The notes under the pieces: generated by a model | The model's input: only the letters and a program-made list of their open reading frames with translations | What the model was told of the DNA's origin: nothing | Database searches by the model: none | Part shown: in pieces, positions 19,750 through 27,180 of the stretch | Layout: each line of letters starts with the position of its first letter | Numbering within the stretch: the stretch's first letter is position 1 | Translations under genes and position numbers: made by a program | NCBI GenBank assembly: GCA_015068445.1 | Contig: SVKN01000001.1 | Span: 62,001 to 126,000, forward strand | Length of the DNA stretch: 64,000 nt | Reading direction: 5' to 3' | Source of the DNA: Oscillospiraceae bacterium | GTDB lineage: Bacteria > Bacillota > Clostridia > Oscillospirales > Butyricicoccaceae

Positions 19750-20823
19750 TTACTCCTGTTCCAGCAGCAGCTTATCATACCGCTGCAGCACGCCCTTTCT
19801 GGGCGCCATGATATCGGCCATCAGCATCAGGTTATAGGCCAGACGCAGCGGGTCGTGACGGACCAGCATGCTGTCGCGGGCCAGGATCTCCGCGCCGAAG
19901 AGCTTGATGCCCATGGATTCGATGCGCATCTTGTCGATCTCGACGGGATAGCTGTTTTCCGCCTGATACTTGCGGGCCAGGTTCCTTGTGATGGTCTGTG
20001 TATTGTAGATGCAGCCGTCGATCAGCCTGCCCTTGCCGTAGCGGTTGATCTCGGACATGTGACGGGAGGCGGAGAAGTTCTCGGTCTCGCCATCCTGGGT
20101 CATGATGTTCTGTACGTAGATCTTGAAGGCGCCGGATCTCTTGATGGCGTTCGACACGTTGCCGACGAGCAGGTTGGGGATGACACTGGTGTACAGGCTT
20201 CCCGGCCCCAGCACGATCAGGTCGGCCTCGGAAATGGCCTCGATGACGCTGTCGAGCGCCACGGCCGTTTTGGGGATGATCTCGATCTGGGCGATGTTGA
20301 GGCGTGTGTTCTGCTTTTTGGCCGTGATCGTCGTCTCACCCACGGCGACGCTGCCGTCCTCGAACCAGGCGCGCAGATTGACGTTGGTGTTTGTCACGGG
20401 AAGGACCTTGCCGGTGACGGCGAGGATCTCGTTCATGTTGGCCACGGCGCGGTCGAAGGAACCGCACACCTGATTGAGCGCCAGCAGGAACAGGTTGCCG
20501 AAGTTCTGCCCCTTGAGGCTGCCCTCGGTGAAGCGGTAGTTGAGCACGTCGCTCATCATGGTGCTGGTGTTGGCCAGCGCCAGCAGGCAGTTGCGGATGT
20601 CGCCGGGGGGCAGCATGCCGAACTCCTGCCGTATGATGCCGGAGCCGCCGCCGTCGTCCGTGACCGTCACGACGGCGGTGATGTTGTCCGTGTATTCCTT
20701 GAGACCCAGCAGCAATGCCGACAGGCCGGTGCCGCCGCCGATGGCGACGATCTTCCGTCCGGCGGCCTTCGCCGCCCTCAGGACCTCGCTGCGCGGTAAG
20801 GAAAAATCGTCAAATAGCTGCAT
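19750..20823 (-). CDS. yvcK: Gluconeogenesis factor YvcK / CofD-like protein
   Basis: UDP-sugar-binding protein of the CofD family, needed in Bacillus for growth on gluconeogenic carbon sources and for positioning wall synthesis enzymes. It has 357 residues. The nucleotide-binding motif IVAIGGGTGLSALLLGLK (about residues 25-42) and VTDDGGGSGIIRQEFGMLPP are family signatures; GPGSLYTSVIPNLLV lies near residue 210. It sits between rapZ (two bases upstream) and whiA. Confidence 0.96.
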   Translation of the reverse strand: MQLFDDFSLPRSEVLRAAKAAGRKIVAIGGGTGLSALLLGLKEYTDNITAVVTVTDDGGGSGIIRQEFGMLPPGDIRNCLLALANTSTMMSDVLNYRFTEGSLKGQNFGNLFLLALNQVCGSFDRAVANMNEILAVTGKVLPVTNTNVNLRAWFEDGSVAVGETTITAKKQNTRLNIAQIEIIPKTAVALDSVIEAISEADLIVLGPGSLYTSVIPNLLVGNVSNAIKRSGAFKIYVQNIMTQDGETENFSASRHMSEINRYGKGRLIDGCIYNTQTITRNLARKYQAENSYPVEIDKMRIESMGIKLFGAEILARDSMLVRHDPLRLAYNLMLMADIMAPRKGVLQRYDKLLLEQE

Positions 20824-20825
20824 GA

Positions 20826-21686
20826 TTATCCCTTTTCAATGTCACGGTGACGGATCACCACGTTATGTCCCTTGTCCCGCAGCTCCTCATAGAGCCACTG
20901 GGCGATGGCCACCGAGCGGTGGCGGCCGCCGGTGCAGCCCACGGAGACCACAAGCGACGTCTTCCCCTCGTCCACGTATTTCGGCAGCAGGAAGTCCAGC
21001 AGGCCGGACACGCGGTCGGAAAACTCCACGGTGGCAGGGTTCGAGTAGACGTAGTCGCGGACCTCCTGATCGAGGCCGCATTTGTCCTTGAGCTCGGGCA
21101 CGTAATAGGGATTTTTGATAAAGCGCACGTCGAAGACCATATCCGATTCGTGAGGGATGCCGTATTTATAACCGAAGGAGGTGATGGAGATCACCATGAC
21201 CTTCTTGCCGCCGTCCTCGCCGAAGAGGTTCGTCAGATGCTGGCGCAGCTGCAAGGAGGGCAGCGAGGTGGTGTCGATCATGTAGTCGGCCCGCAGCTTG
21301 ACCTCCTCCAGGAGCCTGCGCTCCTCGGCGATGGCCTCGACGATGCCCTTGCCGTCCACATCCAGCGGATGGCGGCGGCGCGTCTCCTTGTAGCGGTTGA
21401 TCAGCCGCTCGTCGCTGCAGTCGAGGAACAGGATGCTGCTGTGAACGCCCAGCATCAGCAGCTCGTCGATGGCCTTGAACATGCGGGCGAAGTCGTCTTC
21501 GCTCCGGGCGTCCACCACGAAGCCCACGCGCTTGTATTTGGCGGAGCTGTCCATGAACAGCTCCACGAAGCGCGGGATCATGGCCGCAGGCATGTTGTCC
21601 ACGCAGTAATAGCCGATATCCTCGAGCACGTCCACGGCCAGGCTCTTGCCCGCACCGCTCATTCCGGAAATGATCAGGCAGTCCAT
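20826..21686 (-). CDS. rapZ: RNase adapter RapZ / nucleotide-binding protein YvcJ
   Basis: P-loop protein of 286 residues. The Walker A SGMSGAGKSLAVDVLEDIGY (residues 7-26) and the C-terminal SVGCTGGRHRSVAIAQWL are invariant in the family. In E. coli RapZ guides RNase E to GlmZ; in Bacillus YvcJ binds and hydrolyses GTP and affects competence, and the molecular role in Gram-positives is less clear. It lies between murB and yvcK in one direction. Confidence 0.95.
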   Translation of the reverse strand: MDCLIISGMSGAGKSLAVDVLEDIGYYCVDNMPAAMIPRFVELFMDSSAKYKRVGFVVDARSEDDFARMFKAIDELLMLGVHSSILFLDCSDERLINRYKETRRRHPLDVDGKGIVEAIAEERRLLEEVKLRADYMIDTTSLPSLQLRQHLTNLFGEDGGKKVMVISITSFGYKYGIPHESDMVFDVRFIKNPYYVPELKDKCGLDQEVRDYVYSNPATVEFSDRVSGLLDFLLPKYVDEGKTSLVVSVGCTGGRHRSVAIAQWLYEELRDKGHNVVIRHRDIEKG

Positions 21687-21716
21687 ATCTCTTCTCCCCT
21701 GTTTGTATCGCAGTTT

Positions 21717-22628
21717 TTATATCTCTCTCGGGCGCATCCGCTCGACCTCCGGCTCCAGCGTGACGCCGAAGCGCGCGAGGACCGTCTCGCGGACAAGCTC
21801 CATCAGGCGCAGGATGTCGCCGGTGGTGGCGCCGCCGCGGTTGATGACGAAGCCCGCGTGCTTCTCCGACACCTGCGCGCCGCCGACGGCCGTTCCCTTA
21901 AGGCCTGCGTCCTCGATCAGCTTGGCGGCGAAGTAGCCCTCCGGGCGCTTGAAGGTGCTCCCGGCGCTGGGGTATTCCAGCGGCTGCTTGTCGCGGCGTC
22001 TGCGGGCAAGATCCTCCATTTTCGCGGCGATCTCGTTGGTATTTCCCGGGACAAGCCGGAAGTCGGCCCCCGTGACGATCCAGCCGGGACGGGACTTGAA
22101 GGCGCTGGTGCGGTAGGCAAAGCCGCACTGCGCGCCGTCAAGCGCGCGCAGCTCCAGCGATTCGTCCAGGAACCTGACACGTTCCGTCACGTCCTTCAGC
22201 TCGCCGCCGTAGGCCCCGGCGTTCATGTAGACACCGCCGCCGACGCTGCCCGGGATGCCGTGGGCGAACTCGAAGCCCGTCAGCCCCTGCTGCAGCGCGA
22301 AGCGCCCCACCTGGGACAACAGCGCCCCGGCCTGAGCCGTGACGATGTCCCGCTCGGCCCTGATGGCAGCAAACCGCTCGCCCAGTGCGATCACGAGCCC
22401 GTCGAAGCCCTCGTCGGGCGCCAGCAGATTGGTGCCGTTGCCCATGATGAAGGTCGGGACCGCGCGCTCCCGGGCGTATTTCAGCAGCGCTGCAAGGTCC
22501 GCTTCGTCCGCCGGTGCGGCAAAATATCTGGCAGGGCCACCCGTGCGGAAGGACGTGTGCCGGCTCAGCATCTCGTTCTCCGTTAGACGGATCCCGTTCT
22601 TTTCACAAAACTCTTTCAAGCGTTCCAC
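21717..22628 (-). CDS. murB: UDP-N-acetylmuramate dehydrogenase (MurB)
   Basis: FAD enzyme that reduces UDP-GlcNAc-enolpyruvate to UDP-MurNAc in peptidoglycan synthesis. It has 303 residues, type II MurB size. The FAD-binding segment has FRTGGPARYF and MGNGTNLLAPDEGFDG; GIPGSVGGGVYMNAGAYGGE and PSAGSTFKRPEGYFAAKLI follow, the Ser in SAGSTF being the proton donor; HAGFVINRGGATTGDILRL is near the end. It is first in the operon murB-rapZ-yvcK-whiA-dnaE-pcrA, with a promoter at 22654-22659. Confidence 0.97.
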   Translation of the reverse strand: MERLKEFCEKNGIRLTENEMLSRHTSFRTGGPARYFAAPADEADLAALLKYARERAVPTFIMGNGTNLLAPDEGFDGLVIALGERFAAIRAERDIVTAQAGALLSQVGRFALQQGLTGFEFAHGIPGSVGGGVYMNAGAYGGELKDVTERVRFLDESLELRALDGAQCGFAYRTSAFKSRPGWIVTGADFRLVPGNTNEIAAKMEDLARRRRDKQPLEYPSAGSTFKRPEGYFAAKLIEDAGLKGTAVGGAQVSEKHAGFVINRGGATTGDILRLMELVRETVLARFGVTLEPEVERMRPREI

Positions 22629-22653
22629 TCCGTTTCGTGCGGATGTTCAATAT

Positions 22654-22659
22654 ATTATA
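22654..22659 (-). promoter_or_regulatory. Extended -10 promoter element of murB
   Basis: Minus-strand TGATATAAT (TGn plus perfect TATAAT) about 26 bases before the murB start codon. The -35 region is poor, as is usual for extended -10 promoters. Confidence 0.55.
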
Positions 22660-22698
22660 TCACACCTCGAAGGAGAATACCACACGAAATCGTCCCGC

Positions 22699-22727
22699 TT
22701 GTATCGGCTGAAACTGTATGGTATAGT
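22699..22727 (+). promoter_or_regulatory. Predicted promoter of the GyrI-like gene
   Basis: TTGTAT (22699-22704), a 17-base spacer and TATAGT (22722-22727), 31 bases before the ATG at 22758, with GGAGGAAG as ribosome site. Divergent from the murB promoter. Confidence 0.6.
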
Positions 22728-22757
22728 AACGGTAGAAACCGAACGGAGGAAGCAGTC

Positions 22758-23390
22758 ATGGCATTCGATTTCAAGAAGGAGTACAAGGAGTTCTATCTGC
22801 CGAAGGACAAGCCCGCGGTCGTCACGGTCCCGCGGATGAATTACATCGCCGTGCGCGGTCAGGGCGACCCCAACGAGGAGGGCGGCGCGTACAAGCTGGC
22901 CATCGAGCTGCTGTACGGCGTTGCATACACGATCAAGATGAGCAAAAAGGGCGGCCGCGCGATGGAGGGATATTTCGACTACGTCATTCCCCCGCTGGAG
23001 GGCTTCTGGCAGCAGGACGGCGCGGAGAGCGTCGATTACGCCCACAAGGAACGCTTCCGCTGGATTTCCGTGATCCGCCTTCCCGATTTCGTGACGAAGG
23101 AGGACTTCGACTGGGCGATCCGCGAGGCGACGGCAAAGAAGAAAGCGGATTTCTCCGGGGTCGAGTTCCTGACCTGCGAGGAGGGCCTGTGCGTCCAGTG
23201 CATGCACATCGGCCCCTTCGACGACGAGCCCGCGACCGTTGAAAAGATGCATAAATACATGACCTGTGAAGGTTATGTCCTTGACATCAATAACGAGCGT
23301 CTGCACCATGAAATCTACCTCAGCGACGCGAGAAAGACCCCGTCGGAGAAGCTCAGAACCGTCATCCGCCACCCCATCCGCAGGCCGTAG
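22758..23390 (+). CDS. GyrI-like small-molecule-binding domain protein
   Basis: A 210-residue cytoplasmic protein of the GyrI/SOUL-like superfamily (AraC effector-binding fold) without a DNA-binding domain. The features are PRMNYIAVRGQGDPNEEGGA near the N-terminus, the AYTIKMSKKG segment, and the second-repeat VQCMHIGPFDDEPATVEKM. Stand-alone members bind small hydrophobic or cationic compounds and some have cyclopropanoid hydrolase activity. The ligand here is unknown. It is monocistronic and followed by a tRNA gene. Confidence 0.8.
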   Translation: MAFDFKKEYKEFYLPKDKPAVVTVPRMNYIAVRGQGDPNEEGGAYKLAIELLYGVAYTIKMSKKGGRAMEGYFDYVIPPLEGFWQQDGAESVDYAHKERFRWISVIRLPDFVTKEDFDWAIREATAKKKADFSGVEFLTCEEGLCVQCMHIGPFDDEPATVEKMHKYMTCEGYVLDINNERLHHEIYLSDARKTPSEKLRTVIRHPIRRP

Positions 23391-23408
23391 CCTCACCGCC
23401 GAAAGCAC

Positions 23409-23437
23409 TTGTTTTTCCGCCGCCCCCATGATATAAT
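23409..23437 (+). promoter_or_regulatory. Predicted promoter of tRNA-Pro
   Basis: TTGTTT (23409-23414), a 17-base spacer and perfect TATAAT (23432-23437), 12 bases before the tRNA 5' end. The C-rich spacer and GCGGGG after the -10 box resemble stable-RNA promoters. Confidence 0.65.
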
Positions 23438-23449
23438 AGCGGGGCAGAT

Positions 23450-23525
23450 CCGGGTGTAGCCCAGTTGGTAGGGCGCCACATTTGGGATGTGGAGGCCGGG
23501 AGTTCGAATCTCCCCACTCGGACCA
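23450..23525 (+). tRNA. tRNA-Pro (anticodon UGG), CCA encoded
   Basis: 76 bases fold as a full cloverleaf. The acceptor CCGGGTG pairs with CACTCGG (one G-U), the D stem GCCC with GGGC, the anticodon stem CCACA with TGTGG around loop TTTGGGA (anticodon TGG), and the T stem GGGAG with CTCCC around TTCGAAT. Discriminator A and the 3' CCA are encoded. It reads CCA and, by wobble, other proline codons. Confidence 0.96.
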
Positions 23526-23535
23526 AAGTGAAAAT

Positions 23536-23560
23536 CCTGTCGCGCAAGCGGCAGGCTTTT
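23536..23560 (+). terminator. Terminator of tRNA-Pro
   Basis: CCTGTCGC pairs with GCGGCAGG (one G-U) around GCAA, followed by CTTTTCGCTTTGTTTTC. It ends the tRNA transcript 10 bases after the CCA. Confidence 0.75.
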
Positions 23561-23587
23561 CGCTTTGTTTTCATCATTCTTCAGTTT

Positions 23588-23618
23588 TCATTATTCATTC
23601 CCCCGAAATGAATAATGA
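23588..23618. repeat. AT-rich inverted repeat
   Basis: TCATTATTCATT pairs with AATGAATAATGA, 12 perfect pairs around a seven-base CCCCCGA loop. It lies in the 337-base stretch between the GyrI-like gene and the LRR gene, which otherwise holds only the tRNA, its signals and the terminator at 23676. The AT-rich arms make a transcription terminator less likely; its role is unknown. Confidence 0.5.
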
Positions 23619-23675
23619 TTGAAAATCTGGCTTTTTTCAATGCTATAGTTGGTGATCGTACCTCAAAACAAGTCT

Positions 23676-23707
23676 AAAAAACCTGTCACTCACGTGACAG
23701 GTTTTTT
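23676..23707. terminator. Bidirectional terminator after the LRR gene
   Basis: Six A, then CCTGTCAC-TCAC-GTGACAGG, then six T. It is a symmetric rho-independent terminator, best placed for the minus-strand leucine-rich-repeat gene ending at 23728. Confidence 0.9.
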
Positions 23708-23727
23708 GATTTATATGTCTTTGCAGT

Positions 23728-24867
23728 TTATTCCCAGTACCATGAGCTGTTGCAGTCGCACAGGGGCGTCATGGAACCGTCGAGGACGAAGACCTTGGCG
23801 TCCCAGGCGTCTTTGGGGAGGTCGAAGGCGATCTCGGTGATCTCGCCGGGCGTCAGCTCGTGCAGCCGGATCTCCAGGCAGCAGCCGTCTTCATCGTAGA
23901 CGGCGCTGCAGGCCAGCGCCGGGACCTTGGCACAGACGTACGTCATGGCATGCTCCCACTCCCCTTCGTCGTCGGTAAACCAGGTGCCCGTTGTCGTCCA
24001 GGTTTCCGGAGCCGGCGTTTCAAAATGATAGTCGGCATAGCGCAGAGCGTCGTTGACGTCGTCTCCGAACTCGGTTATGAGGCGGCTGGAGTAAGAGACG
24101 TCGATGGCGCGCCACTGTTCTTCCGTGCCGGCGTAATAGACGTCGTCCAGATCGTTACAGCCGGAGAAGGCAAAGGATTCGATCTCCTCTATGGTATCCG
24201 GCAGATTGATGAACTTCAGATTGCGGCACTTGGCAAACGTGCGGCCCTTCAGGACGGTGACGCCCGCGCCGATCTCCGCCGTCATCAGATCGTTGCAGGA
24301 CTCGAAGGCGCTTGCGCTCAAATACTCCACGCCGTCGGGGATCGTCACGCTGCGGAGGCTGTCGCAATCCTTGAAGCCGCCGATCTCCCTGATCCCGGCG
24401 GGGAACGTCACCTCTTTCAGACCGGTACAATTATTGAATGCGCCGGAGGCGATCACCTGCAGGCCGTCGGGAAACCGGATCTCCGTCAGGGCTTTGCAGG
24501 AGTCAAAGGCGCCGCTCTGGATGGTGACGAGGGAATCAGGCAGCTGAACGCTCGTCATCCGATCGCAGCCGCTGAAGGCGTTCTGGCCGATATCGGTGAC
24601 GCCCTCCTCGATGACGACGCTGCGGATCTGATCCCTGCGGTACCACCACGGCGGCAGGTAGTAGATCCTGTTGTATTCGTTCGTCGTATAATCGTTTTTC
24701 ATGGGGCCCTCACCGGTGATGGTCAGGACGCCGTTTTCTTCGTCCAGCGCCCAGGTCACGTGCTCGCCGCAGGTGTTGCCAGACTCGATCATGGCCAGCG
24801 CCGTCCCGGACAGCGCGATCGTAAGAAGAACGGAAAGCAGAAGGACACGGATGATCATGCGTTTCAT
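23728..24867 (-). CDS. Exported leucine-rich-repeat protein (BspA-like)
   Basis: A 379-residue secreted protein. Residues 1-26 form a signal peptide (MKRMIIRVLLLSVLLTIALS, then a probable cut near ALA). About residues 85-265 carry BspA/LRR_5 repeats with the register F-x-x-C-x-x-L-x-x-V-x-I-P, for example AFSGCDRMTSVQLPDSLVTI and GAFNNCTGLKEVTFPAGIRE. The last 110 residues are a separate domain without repeats. There is no visible cell-wall anchor. In gut Clostridia and Bacteroidetes such proteins are thought to bind host or bacterial surfaces; here the ligand is unknown. It is monocistronic with a TGCTAAAAT extended -10 near 24932-24940. Confidence 0.8.
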   Translation of the reverse strand: MKRMIIRVLLLSVLLTIALSGTALAMIESGNTCGEHVTWALDEENGVLTITGEGPMKNDYTTNEYNRIYYLPPWWYRRDQIRSVVIEEGVTDIGQNAFSGCDRMTSVQLPDSLVTIQSGAFDSCKALTEIRFPDGLQVIASGAFNNCTGLKEVTFPAGIREIGGFKDCDSLRSVTIPDGVEYLSASAFESCNDLMTAEIGAGVTVLKGRTFAKCRNLKFINLPDTIEEIESFAFSGCNDLDDVYYAGTEEQWRAIDVSYSSRLITEFGDDVNDALRYADYHFETPAPETWTTTGTWFTDDEGEWEHAMTYVCAKVPALACSAVYDEDGCCLEIRLHELTPGEITEIAFDLPKDAWDAKVFVLDGSMTPLCDCNSSWYWE

Positions 24868-24941
24868 GACGGATACCTCCCATAGCGATCTGTATTCTCC
24901 AACTGACGGATAAAAGCAGATTATGATCTCATTTTAGCACG

Positions 24942-24967
24942 GCCGCCGCGGAAAAGCCTGCGGCGGC
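24942..24967. terminator. GC-only hairpin after ppk1
   Basis: GCCGCCGC pairs with GCGGCGGC around a 10-base loop, about 40 bases after the ppk1 stop and just before the LRR promoter. It lacks a T tract in the minus direction, so it may be a weak or factor-assisted terminator or an mRNA-end stabiliser. Confidence 0.4.
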
Positions 24968-25005
24968 TGATGATGAACTCGATTTTTTGTATTCCCGCAG
25001 GATCG

Positions 25006-27180
25006 TCAGCTGCGGTCCGGCGGCGTCTGATCCCGACGCAGCAGATGTGACAGGAGGCTCGACAATTTCCCGGACTGCACACGGCGGACAGGAACCGGCG
25101 ACGCGTTTTTCGGCGCGGGCGGTTCGGGCTCCGGCGGCAGGCTCACCTTTCGCTCGTGGAAATAGCGGTAAAGGGCTTCCTGAGATGAGGTGCCCTCGCC
25201 GCCTTCGGGATGCAGATACGTCCCGTCGGGCTGCAGGAGCCGGGCCTTTTCCCGGTCGGCGGCCAGTGCGGAGAGGATCTGATCCACCTGCGCGCGGGTG
25301 TCCGGAGTGCGCACCTCGATGAACGCCTCCACGCGGCGCTCCAGGTTCCTGTTCAGCAGGTCGCCGGAGCCGATGAACAGCCGCTCGTCCTCCCCTTCTC
25401 CGAAGCGGAAGATGCGCGAGTGCTCCAGCCAGCGGCCCACGACGCTCTTGACCGTGATATTCTCCGTCTGTCCCTTCACGCCGGGCAGCAGACAGCAGAT
25501 GCCGCGGATGAAAAGCTCCACCCGGACGTCCGCCTGCGAGCAGGCGATCAGCGCGTCCATGACGTCGCGGCTGTTGAGGGAATTGGCCTTGATAGACACG
25601 CGCCCCGCGGGGCCCTTGCGCCGCTCGCGCTCCAGCAGCTCCAGCACGCGGCTCTTGAAGCTCAAGGGCGCGATCCACAGGCTGTGCGCCTCCGGCGGGA
25701 CCCTCCCGTCGGCCATGGCGGCAAAGGCGGACTCCGCGTCCGCGGCGGCGCCCTCGTCGGCGGTGAAGAGGAACAGGTCGGTGTACTGCTCCCCGGTGAC
25801 TTCGTTGTAGTTGCCCGTGCCCACCTGTGTGATATGACGGAGGTTGCCGCCGCGGCGGTAGGTGATCAGGCACAGCTTGCAGTGGACCTTTTTGCCCGGC
25901 AGGCCGTAGAGCACGCGGCAGCCCGCGTCCTCCAGCAGCTCGGAATAGTCGATGTTGTTCTGCTCGTCGAACCGGGCGCGCAGCTCCAGCAGGCAGGTCA
26001 CGTCCTTGCCGCGGTCGGCGGCGTAAGCCAGCGCGGCGGCCACCTTGCTGCTGCTCGACAGCCGGTAGAGCGTGATCTTGATGGACAGCACCTCAGGGTC
26101 GTCCGCCGCTTCGTACAGCAGATCGACGAAGGGCATCATGCTCTGGAACGGGAAGCTGAGCAGGAGGTCGTTCTTCTCGATAAATTTGAAATACTCGCCC
26201 TTTTTGAGCCCGATCTCGCGGGCTGGCCTGCGCTCGGGATAGCGAAAGCCCTCGTGAGCCGGGATGCTGGAGCGGAAGGAGAAATCGAAGGGCACCGACG
26301 CCGGGAAGACGTTCTGCTCCGGCACGCGGAGCTTCTTCGTCAGCAGGCTCCTGGATTGCTCCGACAGCTTGCCGCAGATCTGAACGCGCACGGGCATGGC
26401 CCGTCTGCGCTTGGACAGCATGCCGGCCATCTTCTGGCGCAGGTCCTCGTTGCCCATGACCTCCAGGTCCGCGAGGAACACGTCGGCGTTCCGCGTCACG
26501 CGCACCACAGCAGACTCGCGGATGGTCTCTTTTTTCAGCAGCAGCGGCAGGAAATGGCGCACCAGACGGTCCGTCAGGACGATCTTCTGCCGTCCGTCGA
26601 TTTCGAAGGTCAGGTACGGCGGGACGCGGTACAGCGGCACGACGGCCAGCCGGGCGTCCGCTCCCCGGCCCAGGAAGGCGATGACGTAGGACTCCTGCCC
26701 CCACAGGAACGGCAATGCCTGATCCTGGGTGATGATCTTCGGGAACAAAAGCGGCTTGAGGTCGCCGAAGAGCTTTTTGCTCATCAGCTCATCCACCTTG
26801 CTGATCCGCTTGAAATCGAGCAGATCGATGCTGTAGCGCTTCAGCTCCTCGCGGATCGCCTTCCAGACGCTGACCTGCAGGTTCTGCTGCTCGGCGCTGA
26901 CGCGCAGAAGCTCACGGATCTGCTGCGACGGCGTCATGCCGGAATAATCGTCGCGCCTGTCGGGCGTCAGCATGGCGCGGTGGGTCAAAATGCCCACGCG
27001 CACGCGGTAGAACTCCTCGAGGTTCGACTGGTAGATCGACAGGAACTTGAGCCGCTCCAGCAGCGGCACGGCGGGATCGGCGGCCTCCAGCAGCACCCGC
27101 TGGTTGAACTGCATCCAGCTCAGCTCGCGGTTGAAAAAGCAGGGACTGACGGGGCGCGCTTCTTTCACAGCCATGCTCAA
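25006..27180 (-). CDS. ppk1: Polyphosphate kinase 1
   Basis: Makes inorganic polyphosphate from ATP (reversible), at the membrane. It has 724 residues with the four-domain layout: N domain (FFNRELSWMQFNQRVLLEAA at residues 17-36), head domain, and two phospholipase D-like C domains. The autophosphorylated His is in KVHCKLCLITYR and the second conserved His in VGRWLEHSRIFRFG. The last 40 residues are Pro- and Arg-rich and not conserved. TTG 27180 overlaps the pap stop by four bases and has AGAGG six bases upstream; ATG 27174 is the alternative. It forms one operon with pap. Confidence 0.95.
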   Translation of the reverse strand: MSMAVKEARPVSPCFFNRELSWMQFNQRVLLEAADPAVPLLERLKFLSIYQSNLEEFYRVRVGILTHRAMLTPDRRDDYSGMTPSQQIRELLRVSAEQQNLQVSVWKAIREELKRYSIDLLDFKRISKVDELMSKKLFGDLKPLLFPKIITQDQALPFLWGQESYVIAFLGRGADARLAVVPLYRVPPYLTFEIDGRQKIVLTDRLVRHFLPLLLKKETIRESAVVRVTRNADVFLADLEVMGNEDLRQKMAGMLSKRRRAMPVRVQICGKLSEQSRSLLTKKLRVPEQNVFPASVPFDFSFRSSIPAHEGFRYPERRPAREIGLKKGEYFKFIEKNDLLLSFPFQSMMPFVDLLYEAADDPEVLSIKITLYRLSSSSKVAAALAYAADRGKDVTCLLELRARFDEQNNIDYSELLEDAGCRVLYGLPGKKVHCKLCLITYRRGGNLRHITQVGTGNYNEVTGEQYTDLFLFTADEGAAADAESAFAAMADGRVPPEAHSLWIAPLSFKSRVLELLERERRKGPAGRVSIKANSLNSRDVMDALIACSQADVRVELFIRGICCLLPGVKGQTENITVKSVVGRWLEHSRIFRFGEGEDERLFIGSGDLLNRNLERRVEAFIEVRTPDTRAQVDQILSALAADREKARLLQPDGTYLHPEGGEGTSSQEALYRYFHERKVSLPPEPEPPAPKNASPVPVRRVQSGKLSSLLSHLLRRDQTPPDRS

